Below are positions 57,501 through 64,000 of a DNA stretch of 64,000 nt, in pieces. How positions within the stretch are numbered: the first letter of the stretch is position 1; the number at the start of each line of letters is the position of its first letter. Origin of the DNA: JALHOP01 sp964484195 (GTDB taxonomy: Bacteria > Myxococcota > XYA12-FULL-58-9 > JALHOP01); assembly GCA_964484195.1 (NCBI GenBank), contig CAZAER010000009.1, positions 137,824 to 201,823 on the forward strand. The letters run 5' to 3'. A model generated the notes under the pieces. It was not told the origin of the DNA and did not search any database. It worked only from the letters and a program-made list of their open reading frames with translations. The translations under genes and the position numbers were made by a program.

Positions 57501-59080
57501 ACGTAGAGTCGCTCGCTGCCGTAGCGCGTGAGCAGCGCGGCGCAGACACGCTCGACCGCGGCGGCGTCGGCGAAGCGGGTGTACAGGCGACTCGCGTGGT
57601 CGAGGGCGCGTGCGCCGTCCTCGGTGGCGACCTCGGGCCGCGCCGCGATGGCTTCGAAGCTCGCCAGCGCAGCGGCGTACTTGCCGCGTGCGAGCTGCAG
57701 CTCGGCGAGCGTCGTTGCCAGGCGGTCGTCGATGGGGCCACCACCTGGATACGTTTTTGCGGCGGCTTTCATCGCCTGCTCGGCGTCGTCGAGCGCGCGC
57801 GCCGGAGGCGGCGCCCCACTGTCGAAACGACCACCCAAGAGCTGCAGCACCGCGACGCGCTCGATTTCGATCGCCGCGACGCCCTGCAGTGGATCGCCGC
57901 CGAGCTCTTCCACGGCGCGCGCGAGCTCGATGCGCGCCTCGGCGAGCTTGCCCCGCTCTTCGAGGTCGCGACCGAGCTCGTAGCGGGCGCGGCCACGCAG
58001 CTCCGGGCTGGTGGCGGTGATGTGGCGAAGCGCCAAGCGTCGTAATGCGGCGTCGGGTTCGGCGCGCGCCGCTTCGAGCACCGCAGCCGCCGACGCCGTG
58101 CGCTCGACCATGCCGTCGGCCGGGAGCGCGTAGATCTCGAGGTCGGCGTAACCCGCGGCGGTGTAAGCGATCCAGTTGGGCGCCACCGCGGCGAGTAGCT
58201 CACCACCCGCGCCCGGGGTGAGCGGTCGTGCGTCCGCGACCTTGCCGCTCTCGAAGACCGTGGGGTCGATGGTCGTCGCCCATAGGCTCGCCTCGTCTTC
58301 GGTCGCGACGCGCCCGTCGCCGTTGCTGTCGTCGACGAAGCGCGTGAACACGATGGTGGGTTGGCCATCGAGGGTGGCAAAGCGCGGCAGTGCGTCGAGG
58401 TAGACACCGTCGGTGATCGCGGCCACGCGGCCGTCGGACAGGCGCTTGGCATAAAGCCGCGGCGTACCGGTCGTGCCCGCTGCAGCGTACACGAGGGTTT
58501 TGCCGTCCGGCGAGGGTGCGGGATCCCAGGCGCCCGCAACCACCACGGCGCGCTTGCGTCCGGAGAGCTCGACGGAATCGATGCGTGCCTGGCCGCCATC
58601 TCCAGGGCGAGTGGTGAAGTAGACGACCTTGCCATCGGCGCTCCAGGCGGGTGCGCTCTCGGAAGCGTCGCGCTCGGTGAGCTGCGTCTTGTCTTCGCCG
58701 TCGACGTTCATGATCCAGACGTCGCCCTTCACGTCGTCGCTCTGTGCCACCCACGCCATGCGTTTGCCGTCCGGCGAGAAGGCGGGATCGGTGTCGTCGG
58801 AGGAGTGCGTGGTGAGCCTGCGCACCAGGCCCGTGGCCTGCGAGCGCACGAACACGTCGAGGTTTCCGCCCTGTTTGGAGACGTAGGCGATGAGCCCGGT
58901 CGCCCCGGCGAGCGTCGGCATCATGTCGTCTTCGGTGTTCTCGACGAGTGGCTGCGGAGTGTTGAAGACGCCGGCGCGCGGCTCACCGAACCCGGGCGTC
59001 GCGAGCGGCTCCAGCGCTTCGTGCGCACAAGCGCCGGTAAGCAACGCGGCGAGGGCCGCTATGTGGCGCCGCAAGCTCAC
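51518..59080 (-). CDS. Giant lipoprotein: TolB-like beta-propeller, TPRs, two CHAT-like protease domains
   Basis: 2520 aa from a GTG that overlaps the previous stop (GTGA); an upstream start would destroy the signal. Lipobox LTGAC (Cys18). Residues 60-330 hold PD40/WD40-like beta-propeller repeats (DPAFSPDGKRMAWVA, APAWSADGKVVYFTT, DPAPSPDGKTLVYAA). TPR arrays cover about 345-1290. A first CHAT-like module (about 1300-1575) keeps the fold start (LAEVRAALAEGETLLQLF) but shows no His-Cys pair. A second TPR array (1600-2160) leads to a C-terminal CHAT protease (2190-2520) with His in IAAHGQ (about 2388) and Cys in LSACTLGG (about 2434). It should sit in the envelope as an anchored caspase-like protease. 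Operon with YdbL- and AsmA-like genes upstream. Confidence 0.85.
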   Translation of the reverse strand: MSLRRHIAALAALLTGACAHEALEPLATPGFGEPRAGVFNTPQPLVENTEDDMMPTLAGATGLIAYVSKQGGNLDVFVRSQATGLVRRLTTHSSDDTDPAFSPDGKRMAWVAQSDDVKGDVWIMNVDGEDKTQLTERDASESAPAWSADGKVVYFTTRPGDGGQARIDSVELSGRKRAVVVAGAWDPAPSPDGKTLVYAAAGTTGTPRLYAKRLSDGRVAAITDGVYLDALPRFATLDGQPTIVFTRFVDDSNGDGRVATEDEASLWATTIDPTVFESGKVADARPLTPGAGGELLAAVAPNWIAYTAAGYADLEIYALPADGMVERTASAAAVLEAARAEPDAALRRLALRHITATSPELRGRARYELGRDLEERGKLAEARIELARAVEELGGDPLQGVAAIEIERVAVLQLLGGRFDSGAPPPARALDDAEQAMKAAAKTYPGGGPIDDRLATTLAELQLARGKYAAALASFEAIAARPEVATEDGARALDHASRLYTRFADAAAVERVCAALLTRYGSERLYVERCASTWVDSAKAGAAENPTAAVEDIVRRYEKLPQVSAMAMNVLALEQAGRGHPRLAIASWQALLRKYPTATRTISDALIELGETAERVGERGVALQAYEQLLGEYGSDPKTRGRARAGVTRLALAKADKEEEEGRIEDARASYARLLDRRRDNALAHRRYIALSARLGKADEVITSYKAAAKTRPRDAVSRFAYGYALTFASPLELSPAEREIGAALDLDPRFAAAHLTMGWLRMQREQRSPGRDWLDRAESSFRTALELVDPAEDPQLWAAAQLNRANALLGLGKNDDAFAGFLARYGASARFDDALTQLLYFESFSRAAWRMDELDVALDMAHQEWLFAKTLEQKPRLATAAALQASIYLQADRGEEAVAWYERAEKLYREREDWTRVVPMLRGKALALRKLHRDDAALDAFAELLDLTSRGIGVPEPDKPFLGFLAPEIAANPTNVTRAPYGFSAEQEEEVARAAAARALRERGDLSRARSFATRRLALIDKAAEDETTASRIQPELLHALNESALIEAQADNTPVALTLWNRALGICQTNGYVTELVTILESLATLWARTPTSRDEQLATRARALANSMMQPARETSATTALRLSRWLALERFGALFDGGVHTGGPFDLGARLEALDAMNGELDAILGLVPEDLQLTDSMRAYAGVNQEAAAASNDFVGPPMAISESTAASWRTAFDSAVASRGKLDAAKLGPAIDSYETYGGGRNAPERRAFLDAASIALLAAANNERAWRLLERSRLEDLDPGARRRAAVSGRLAKRPLLARALEAKPATLAEVRAALAEGETLLQLFVTHEHAWTWILIDGKRLEAVRTPPMRGPALPEAVAALLGTPEATVYVDFGGQPGPTPEQLTSQGKLVARPAAALSATYLAAGFESASLATRTPLTFTEPTMTRLAAEASGRLLLRFSTAVSGEQPAPSWSAPAQLTFAKPAAAPESEAVDLNRLATLALQSAVAWVDAPTPSPRVTRSLAQAFLLAGVPTVVVGRMTGSQLETDLGAEAASTLLAAAREAGQLQGNTYVVGYRGLSFPERVDLAFVRLLALARSAAPAYQAAAKSQRREDWQRAHDDFAALVEIVELLMTPEAVPVLAASKRQGASALAKALPTRILEMRDKLAQTKLALGDVDAAAAIQEALAESYIAAGNHAAALEQLLGMGKTFMNGDRNRDAERVLTRCAELALTQKLPLIEGDCRSRLGSAYRGLFENQKARAAYTQAIAVYAAVNNKNQLYPRRFLGLLSETALNDYDEALNQYQRALQDAVSLAEPEMVPTLHLDMARAYRARGDFGMALEAVARAREALPKNDTTDRTEAALEAAKIEWYRGDYPAALGQQSTALTLARANRNDFQEIQALSLGGLIAMNRGDLGTARESVSAALDLARGSGRRREEAAQLNNLGTVLQRAGRLDDAEARFREALELDTKLNGTEGQAFDLRALAAVLERRGKAQESLTTVDRALEISRAIGSRYNEAQCLFVRGRALLAAGRRDEASQSFTAAHDLAVQLSIPEIDWRASYAAGRIAESSGDVKSARTAYDAALAVAERLSRAGDEDSVEESRDTLYADAVRLALADHDDTAAFTLIERRHARALLDLVAASDVVFPSDEARQLVAAERRAREAVIGAERDQKRLGTDDAKVRAARGAHTAAVAALHDRYLGVARAFTIAPRSIAEVQGALRDDTAVVLYLVGVRQTNALVIRTTSLTPVPLAIQPSDLKQICDAYREALRAFGVLDTLGEQIGQAVLGPLGDALTGARHIVFVPHGTLVGIPFAALPWQGAQLVDAVTTSYAPSASALVDTLSRPQRPTPKRVAAAAHGADLPFARLEAHAVAGNGAVLGSTASETAVRALRGDAVDIAAHGQVAVGEPMRAGLTLAQGENDDGHLTLREVFGMQPLAPLVTLSACTLGGNDSAWVAVASSFFASGTQTLVASGERVSDLAAGVLMKRFYRERAKGGAAALRAAQLWTRGYFEHPAHWATFALLGDFR

Positions 59081-59610
59081 TTCTTCGCCCAGCCTCCCGG
59101 ACCTTCGACCCACTCGCCAGGCTTCGCACGCTCGGCGAGTAGCCGATGGTACATGTCGACGAGCTGGCCCCGGCCATTGCCGGTGAAGGTGGCCTCGCTG
59201 GTGGCGACCCATTCGAGGATCGCTTCGCGATCGGCATTCTCTTCGCCAATGAGTCGATCGCGGCGAGCTGCTTCCTCCGCGCTCGGGTTGCAGTCACGCA
59301 CCGCGAGTGTCGCGTTCTTGGCCTCGCCCACGCAGCCGCGCGTCTTCAGCTCGTCGACCTCGTCGCGGTTGAAGACCTGCCGGCGGCGGGCCGCCATCGC
59401 GTACGCTTGCGTGGTGTCGAGACCGCCGACCTCGGGGTCGTCGGAGGGCGCGCGCACCGACGCGGCGAGCAGCTGCTCGTCGGAAAGCGGCTCGAGCTCT
59501 CCCATGAGCTGGCGCTCGAGCGCCGTCTTGGTGCCGATGTTCACCGGTCGCGTGGTGATGGTGCAGGCGAACAGCGCCGGCAGGAGGATGAGTGTCAGTT
59601 TATTTCGCAT
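59077..59610 (-). CDS. YdbL-like (DUF1318) lipoprotein
   Basis: 177 aa. Signal peptide and lipobox (ALFAC, Cys16). The C-terminal half matches DUF1318/YdbL: VDELKTRGCVGEAKNATLAV, a conserved IGEENADREAILEWVA helix and the end LLAERAKPGEWVEGPGGWAKK. The N-terminal half (RPVNIGTKTALERQLMGELE) is an extra piece resembling the lipoprotein YnbE, so this could be a YnbE-YdbL fusion. In E. coli the YdbH-YnbE-YdbL set forms an inter-membrane bridge for lipids. The start overlaps the stop of the AsmA-like gene (11 bases) and its stop overlaps the CHAT gene start, so all three are coupled. Confidence 0.8.
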   Translation of the reverse strand: MRNKLTLILLPALFACTITTRPVNIGTKTALERQLMGELEPLSDEQLLAASVRAPSDDPEVGGLDTTQAYAMAARRRQVFNRDEVDELKTRGCVGEAKNATLAVRDCNPSAEEAARRDRLIGEENADREAILEWVATSEATFTGNGRGQLVDMYHRLLAERAKPGEWVEGPGGWAKK

Positions 59611-62600
59611 TCCAACCCAGGAGCGGTGCCACGGTCTTGTCGATCGTCGGCTGCAAGTAGAAGTCGAGCTGCTCGCTGATCGAGTAACGCCGCAGCAGCT
59701 CGCGATCGATGTTGGGGAAGCCGATGTTGGTGAACGGGATGCGCATGAAGGTGGTGACGTCGATGTCCATGTTCAGGTTCTCGTAACGCATCCACATGGC
59801 GACGTTGTCGATGCGCACGAACTTGAGCTGACCTCGCGTGCCTTGGAGGCTCTCGTTCTTCTCCTCGGGGTCGAGAAGCTGCAAGAAGCGGTCGAGCGTC
59901 TTGCTGCCGATTTTGGTGACGTTCATGTTGAACTCGAGATCGCGGCGGCGCGGGGCGAAGGCGAAGCTCATGTGCATGTCGGCGTTCATCTCGGAGTCGG
60001 GGCCAGGCTCGAGATTGAGCATCGAGAAGGTGCTGGCGTCGATGTTCGAGATCTTGAAGTCCATCTCGCCGTTGAGCGAGCGGTCGTTGCCCAACCTGAA
60101 GTCCATGTTGCCGACGATGTCACCGCCGAGGAGGTGCATCGCCAGGCGGTCGGCGCGCAGCCGCCCATTGGCCATGCTGCCGTCGAGCTCGAGATTGTCG
60201 ACGACGTACGGTCCGCTCTGCATGCGCCGGATCACGATGCCCTGCAGATCGCGATAGTCGTGCAGTCGGTCGTAATACGCCGGTCGGCCGGTCACTGTGC
60301 TGGCCGTCGCATCGCCCGTGATCAGGCCGACGTCGCCGAAGGACAGCCCGCGCGCGAGCGGAGTGGTCCCGGCGCGGCCGTCGAAGGCCAGGCGCACGTC
60401 GAAGGGCAAGATGCCAGAGAGACCCTCGAGCTTGTTCTCGCCCATGTTCGCGGAGAGCTCGTTGGCGCGGAGGTCGCCGGTGATGACCGCCGTGCCATTC
60501 GCGACCACGAAGCTACCGCGACTGGTCATCTCTCCGGACACCGCGACACCGGTGAGCGCCAGGGGCTCACGGTTGGCGACGCGGAGCTCATAGGCGGCGT
60601 CGAGCGCCAGGCCCGGTAGGCCCGACTGCTCCCAGCTGCGGACGATGGCGACATCGAGCGGAGCCTTCATGGCGGCGCGCGCCTCGAAGCGGGTGCCGAG
60701 CGTCGGCAGGCTCACGGCGAAACGGTCGATGACCGCGTCGCCCCCGAGATCGTAGCGGGCGCTGCCTTCGACAGCGGTGTTCTCGAGCGCCATCGGCGAG
60801 CCCGTCTGGTTGGTGTAACCGATGACCCCGAGCAGCTTGGTCTCGGCGTGGCCACCGACGAGATCGGCGGTCCACTCCCAACGCATGTCGCGAACGGTCT
60901 GCGGGCGCAGCACGTTCGCCATCTCGAGCTGCACGCGCATCGAGGCGCCGTGCGGGGCGACCTTCATGGTCGCGAGCATATGTCCGCCATCGCAGTCGGC
61001 CGCCCGATCGGTATAGGCGAGGTCGCTCACTTCGTAGTCGAGCGCGGCGGTGAACGGCAGGCCTTTCATCAGACGTTTGGCCCAGCGATCGGCGAAGCCC
61101 GAGTATGCTGCGAGGGTCGCGCCCCAAACGTCGCCGGTTCGCGGAATCATCGGCGCTTGTGCGAGGGCGGTGAGCTCGACGTAAGGCACGGTCCCTTTGG
61201 CCTCGGCATGGGCGCGCATGCTGCCGCTGATCGTGGCCGGTGGCCGGGCCGCCTTGGGAAGCAGGGCGATGAGCTCCTGGATGCTGGTCGGCTCGAGGTC
61301 GAGAACGAAGCTCTTCACGCGTGGTGCGGGCGTCAGCGCAGCGTCGACGGCCGCGCTTCCGCTCATACGCATCACGTTACCGAGCTGCATCGAGAGGGCT
61401 GGGATGGCGACGCTCTGCCCGCGGCGTTTGACCGTCATCGCGGCCGCGAGGCGCGGCACCGTCATGTCGCCTTGAGGCAACGTCGTGGTCGCCGAGCCCA
61501 CGCCCGCTTGCATGACGACATCGACGGAGCTCGCCATGAGGTCGCGTTGGCTGACCTCGCACGAGAAGCTGACGTCCCGCGCCACGCTTCCGGCGGCGCC
61601 AGCAGCACCTACGCCCAGGACCATGTTGGTCTGCAGCGCTTCGTTTGCCGGTCTGTTCTGCAGCATGGCGATGGGGCCGGTCGATTCGACGTGCATGGTG
61701 ATGGCGTCGGCGAGCGCGTTGGGAGCTTCTGCATGGGCCACCCGCGCGTCGCTCACCATGGCGAACATGCCGTCGCCTTCGCCGAGCCAGGGAGTGATGG
61801 GCGTCGTCAGCTCGACGGTCGCGTTCACGCCTTTGGCTGATCCCTGCGGTGCCGAGGCCGCCGCTACCGATGCGGTGGCGGACAGGCCCACGATGCCGCT
61901 CGCCAAGCTCAAGGTGACGTCGGCGTCGAGGTCGGTGATCGCGTTACCCTGCATGCCGGCGTTGACGTTGACTGCTTTGGCGGAGAGGTTGCTGGATAGA
62001 TCGGCCGGCGACGCGCCAACCTCCATCTTCATGGGCGCGGCCGCGAGCTCGACGCGACCGCTTACACGCATGCCCGGCACGAACGCGCCGATGAAGGGCG
62101 AGAGCTCTCCCAGATCGGCAACGCCGTTGAGCGCGTCGATGCTGACGGTGGGCGCCGATAGCATCTCCCGCACCGACAAGGCGAGCTCGGCCCTCGTACC
62201 CTTTCCTAGTCGAAAGCTCGTATCGGTGAGCGTCGCCGTCTGCGATAGCAGATTCATGTGCAGATGAGCCGTGGCGGCCGAGGCGAGCTCGGGGAGCTTC
62301 TTGGGTTGCGACAAGGTCGTCACCGCGTCGAGGTCGAGCACCATGTCGACGTCGCCGAAGCCGCTCGAGCGGACGGTGACTCCGCCGCGTTGGTTGCTGG
62401 TCACCGCGACGCCCGAGCCGGCGTATGTTGCCTCCGAGCGTGCTGGGCCCAGGTGGTCGCCGACGCCGGCCCAGAGCTCGAGGCTCATGGCGTCGCCTTC
62501 GCCTTCGAAGCGACCTTCCACGCCGAGCCGGTCGATCGCCGCACCGAGCTTGGGCGAGACCATCTCCGCTTTCACCTCGGTGAACGCTAGGTGCGAGACG

Positions 62601-63145
62601 ATCACGTGCACGGGCAAGCGCGGTTGAGTGAGCGGCTCTTTCCCAGGTGGCGTCGGCGGTTCGGGCTCGGCAGGCTTGGCCTCGGCGTTGCGCTGCATGG
62701 TCGCGAGCAGCGCCTGGATGTTGGTGCCGTTGGCATTCTCTTCCATGACCGCCCTGACGCCGCGCGCCGACAGGTCGGGCACCTCGACGGTCTTCGAAAG
62801 GAGCGGTTCGAGACGCCAAGCGAAGTGCACGTAGTCCGCCTCGAGCACGTTGCGGGTGAAGCCTTCCGGCGGCCCGACGACGAAGCCTTCGATGGTCACC
62901 TCGGAGCCGAGGTCGAGTGTCAGGCTCTTCACGGTGACCGGGACCCCGAGAATCGACGTGGCCTGCTCTTCGATGATGCCGCGCAGGCGGTCGTCGGTGA
63001 GCACGACGCCGCGGAGCAGCCAGAGCCCTATCACCAGCCCAAGGAGCCCGAAGAAGCTCAAGAAAACGAGACGGCGCACCCAGCGCCAACGCTTGCGCCG
63101 TGGTCGGGCTTCCGGCGGCCCTTCCTGGCCCGTTGGTTCGGTCAT
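59600..63145 (-). CDS. AsmA/YdbH-like inner-membrane protein
   Basis: 1181 aa. A basic N-terminal tail and one membrane segment (25-47) anchor a long repetitive beta-strand region, as in AsmA/TamB/YdbH bridges. Characteristic features: ILGVPVTVKSLTLDLGSEVTIEG just after the anchor, NPLL-like DLSARGV, SGRVELAAAPMK, many repeats of alternating Val/Leu strands, and a C-terminal NIDRELLRRYSISEQLDFYLQ. Length exceeds E. coli YdbH (about 880). Proteins of this family carry phospholipids between the membranes through a hydrophobic groove. It is the first gene of the leftward AsmA-YdbL-CHAT operon. Confidence 0.82.
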   Translation of the reverse strand: MTEPTGQEGPPEARPRRKRWRWVRRLVFLSFFGLLGLVIGLWLLRGVVLTDDRLRGIIEEQATSILGVPVTVKSLTLDLGSEVTIEGFVVGPPEGFTRNVLEADYVHFAWRLEPLLSKTVEVPDLSARGVRAVMEENANGTNIQALLATMQRNAEAKPAEPEPPTPPGKEPLTQPRLPVHVIVSHLAFTEVKAEMVSPKLGAAIDRLGVEGRFEGEGDAMSLELWAGVGDHLGPARSEATYAGSGVAVTSNQRGGVTVRSSGFGDVDMVLDLDAVTTLSQPKKLPELASAATAHLHMNLLSQTATLTDTSFRLGKGTRAELALSVREMLSAPTVSIDALNGVADLGELSPFIGAFVPGMRVSGRVELAAAPMKMEVGASPADLSSNLSAKAVNVNAGMQGNAITDLDADVTLSLASGIVGLSATASVAAASAPQGSAKGVNATVELTTPITPWLGEGDGMFAMVSDARVAHAEAPNALADAITMHVESTGPIAMLQNRPANEALQTNMVLGVGAAGAAGSVARDVSFSCEVSQRDLMASSVDVVMQAGVGSATTTLPQGDMTVPRLAAAMTVKRRGQSVAIPALSMQLGNVMRMSGSAAVDAALTPAPRVKSFVLDLEPTSIQELIALLPKAARPPATISGSMRAHAEAKGTVPYVELTALAQAPMIPRTGDVWGATLAAYSGFADRWAKRLMKGLPFTAALDYEVSDLAYTDRAADCDGGHMLATMKVAPHGASMRVQLEMANVLRPQTVRDMRWEWTADLVGGHAETKLLGVIGYTNQTGSPMALENTAVEGSARYDLGGDAVIDRFAVSLPTLGTRFEARAAMKAPLDVAIVRSWEQSGLPGLALDAAYELRVANREPLALTGVAVSGEMTSRGSFVVANGTAVITGDLRANELSANMGENKLEGLSGILPFDVRLAFDGRAGTTPLARGLSFGDVGLITGDATASTVTGRPAYYDRLHDYRDLQGIVIRRMQSGPYVVDNLELDGSMANGRLRADRLAMHLLGGDIVGNMDFRLGNDRSLNGEMDFKISNIDASTFSMLNLEPGPDSEMNADMHMSFAFAPRRRDLEFNMNVTKIGSKTLDRFLQLLDPEEKNESLQGTRGQLKFVRIDNVAMWMRYENLNMDIDVTTFMRIPFTNIGFPNIDRELLRRYSISEQLDFYLQPTIDKTVAPLLGWNAK

Positions 63146-63162
63146 CGTAGACGGGTAAGCTG

Positions 63163-63195
63163 AATGCCGGGCATTTCTGTCACGTCGAACGACGT
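63163..63195. promoter_or_regulatory. Two palindromes in the divergent promoter region
   Basis: AATGCCGGGCATT (63163-63175, 6-bp arms) and ACGTCGAACGACGT (63182-63195, 6-bp arms) both lie in the 68-base gap between the AsmA-like gene and the secreted-protein gene. They could be operators for a regulator controlling both directions. Confidence 0.45.
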
Positions 63196-63213
63196 CGATC
63201 TAGAGGAGACTCC

Positions 63214-63954
63214 ATGCTGCGCGCCTTGGTCTTCGCGACCCTCACCCTCCTGACCGGCACGGCATTCGCCGCCGCCGATACCCTGGTGGTTCGGGGTCAG
63301 GACGGCAGCTTCCAGCCGGGCGCGGCATCGAGCTGGAAGGAAGAGGGCGGTAGCGTCCGTTTCAACCTCGTGGACGGGGTCGATTCCGCGGCAGTGGTTC
63401 AGGCGCTCGCGGAGAGACTCGCCGGGGCGACCTTCAAGGCCGAGCCCAAGGCCGTCGTCGTCACCGGCATCCCCCTCGGCCGCTTGTTGGAGCAGGTCGC
63501 CACGGTGACCATCGGTGGCGACCCCCTCGCCGGCATCGCGGGCATGCAGGGCACGACCGTCGCATTTGCGCAGCCCGAAGCCGGCGGTTCGATTCGCGCG
63601 ACCAAGCCCCAGCTCCTCGCCGCCTTGGTGCCGCACGAGCCTACGGAACGACTCGAAGCCGAGGTGATAGAAACGCAGCGTGGGGTGTTCCCCGCGGTCG
63701 CCCTCAAGCTCCGGGTTCGCCGCGCCGCCAAGGCCGGGCCCTACGCCAAGCAGCTCATCGGCGACAAGGTCTTCACCGGCGTCATCGCCTTCACCGGCAA
63801 ACAGCAGACCGTCGACATGGGCAGCGAGTCGAATCAGCGCAACGCTGGGGCGTATTACCTGCAGCAGCGTGACCGCGTCTTCGTGCACGTCAATCAGCTC
63901 GACCCCAAAGGGGTGGCGGCCTCCATCGACTGGATCGAGCGCGCTCAAAAGTGA
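63214..63954 (+). CDS. Secreted protein of unknown function
   Basis: 246 aa with a strong ribosome site (GAGGAG) before the ATG. Signal peptide MLRALVFATLTLLTGTAFAA gives a periplasmic or exported protein. The mature part has alternating helices and strands: VRGQDGSFQPGAASSWK near the start, a helix SAAVVQALAERLAG, strands PKAVVVTGIPLG, and a C-terminal domain (VFTGVIAFTGKQQTVDMG, YYLQQRDRVFVHV). No family recognised. It diverges from the AsmA-YdbL-CHAT operon, whose promoter region it shares, so a link is possible but unproven. Confidence 0.75.
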   Translation: MLRALVFATLTLLTGTAFAAADTLVVRGQDGSFQPGAASSWKEEGGSVRFNLVDGVDSAAVVQALAERLAGATFKAEPKAVVVTGIPLGRLLEQVATVTIGGDPLAGIAGMQGTTVAFAQPEAGGSIRATKPQLLAALVPHEPTERLEAEVIETQRGVFPAVALKLRVRRAAKAGPYAKQLIGDKVFTGVIAFTGKQQTVDMGSESNQRNAGAYYLQQRDRVFVHVNQLDPKGVAASIDWIERAQK

Positions 63955-64000
63955 TGCGAGCGCCGGGGTTGGCACCGGGCAAATCCGCAACCCTGCTGGC

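Noticed and set aside
58361..60619. 752-codon open frame spanning three genes in antisense
   Set aside because: Crosses the CHAT, YdbL-like and AsmA-like genes, each with clear motifs on the minus strand.

Overview
The window looks like chromosomal DNA from a GC-rich delta-proteobacterium, most likely a member of Myxococcota. This is inferred from the gene style: many lipoproteins with short Cys-rich Asp motifs, TPR and FHA proteins, an MJ0042-type zinc-ribbon protein, long coiled coils, a CHAT/TPR giant, GTG/TTG starts, and tightly packed genes with ATGA/GTGA overlaps. No rRNA, tRNA, CRISPR array, transposase or prophage gene was seen. No gene-free stretch exceeds 300 bases.

Left part (1-8670, + strand): the tail of a membrane-anchored TPR protein, then xseA-xseB (exonuclease VII), a TlyA-type rRNA methyltransferase, a double zinc-ribbon/TPR membrane protein, a TPR lipoprotein and a LolB-like lipoprotein. 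hflX converges on this run. A long coiled-coil protein follows from a good sigma70-like promoter. A hybrid histidine kinase with two paralogous small membrane proteins reads leftward, divergent from glpK. After glpK come a deoxynucleoside kinase and a small lipoprotein ended by a clear terminator.

Middle (18-40 kb): sfsA, a secreted helical protein, an alkaline-phosphatase-superfamily phosphodiesterase (apparently using a CTG start), a DUF3108 protein, a sugar-lactone oxidase whose 5' end contains a perfect REPIN-like palindrome, a DUF507 protein and ftsK. Then come four tandem beta-helix lipoproteins that form two duplicated gene pairs, lolA, and a leftward operon of asparaginase II, dapD, an unknown protein and a cyclase-like protein. 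A peptidoglycan-binding-domain protein follows.

Right part (40-64 kb): an FHA/Yip1-like membrane protein, secA, a 1043-bp tandem duplication carrying two near-identical membrane proteins, an HD phosphohydrolase, then a leftward run. That run reads AsmA/YdbH-like protein, YdbL-like lipoprotein, a 2520-residue lipoprotein with a beta-propeller, TPRs and two CHAT-like modules, an SH3 lipoprotein, rlmN and a DUF486 protein. A secreted protein diverges from it at the right edge.

Themes: envelope building and lipoprotein traffic (LolA, a LolB-like protein, SecA, an AsmA/YdbL pair and about ten lipoproteins), with housekeeping genes between. The most unusual units are the AsmA/YdbL/CHAT operon and the 2x2 lipoprotein array.
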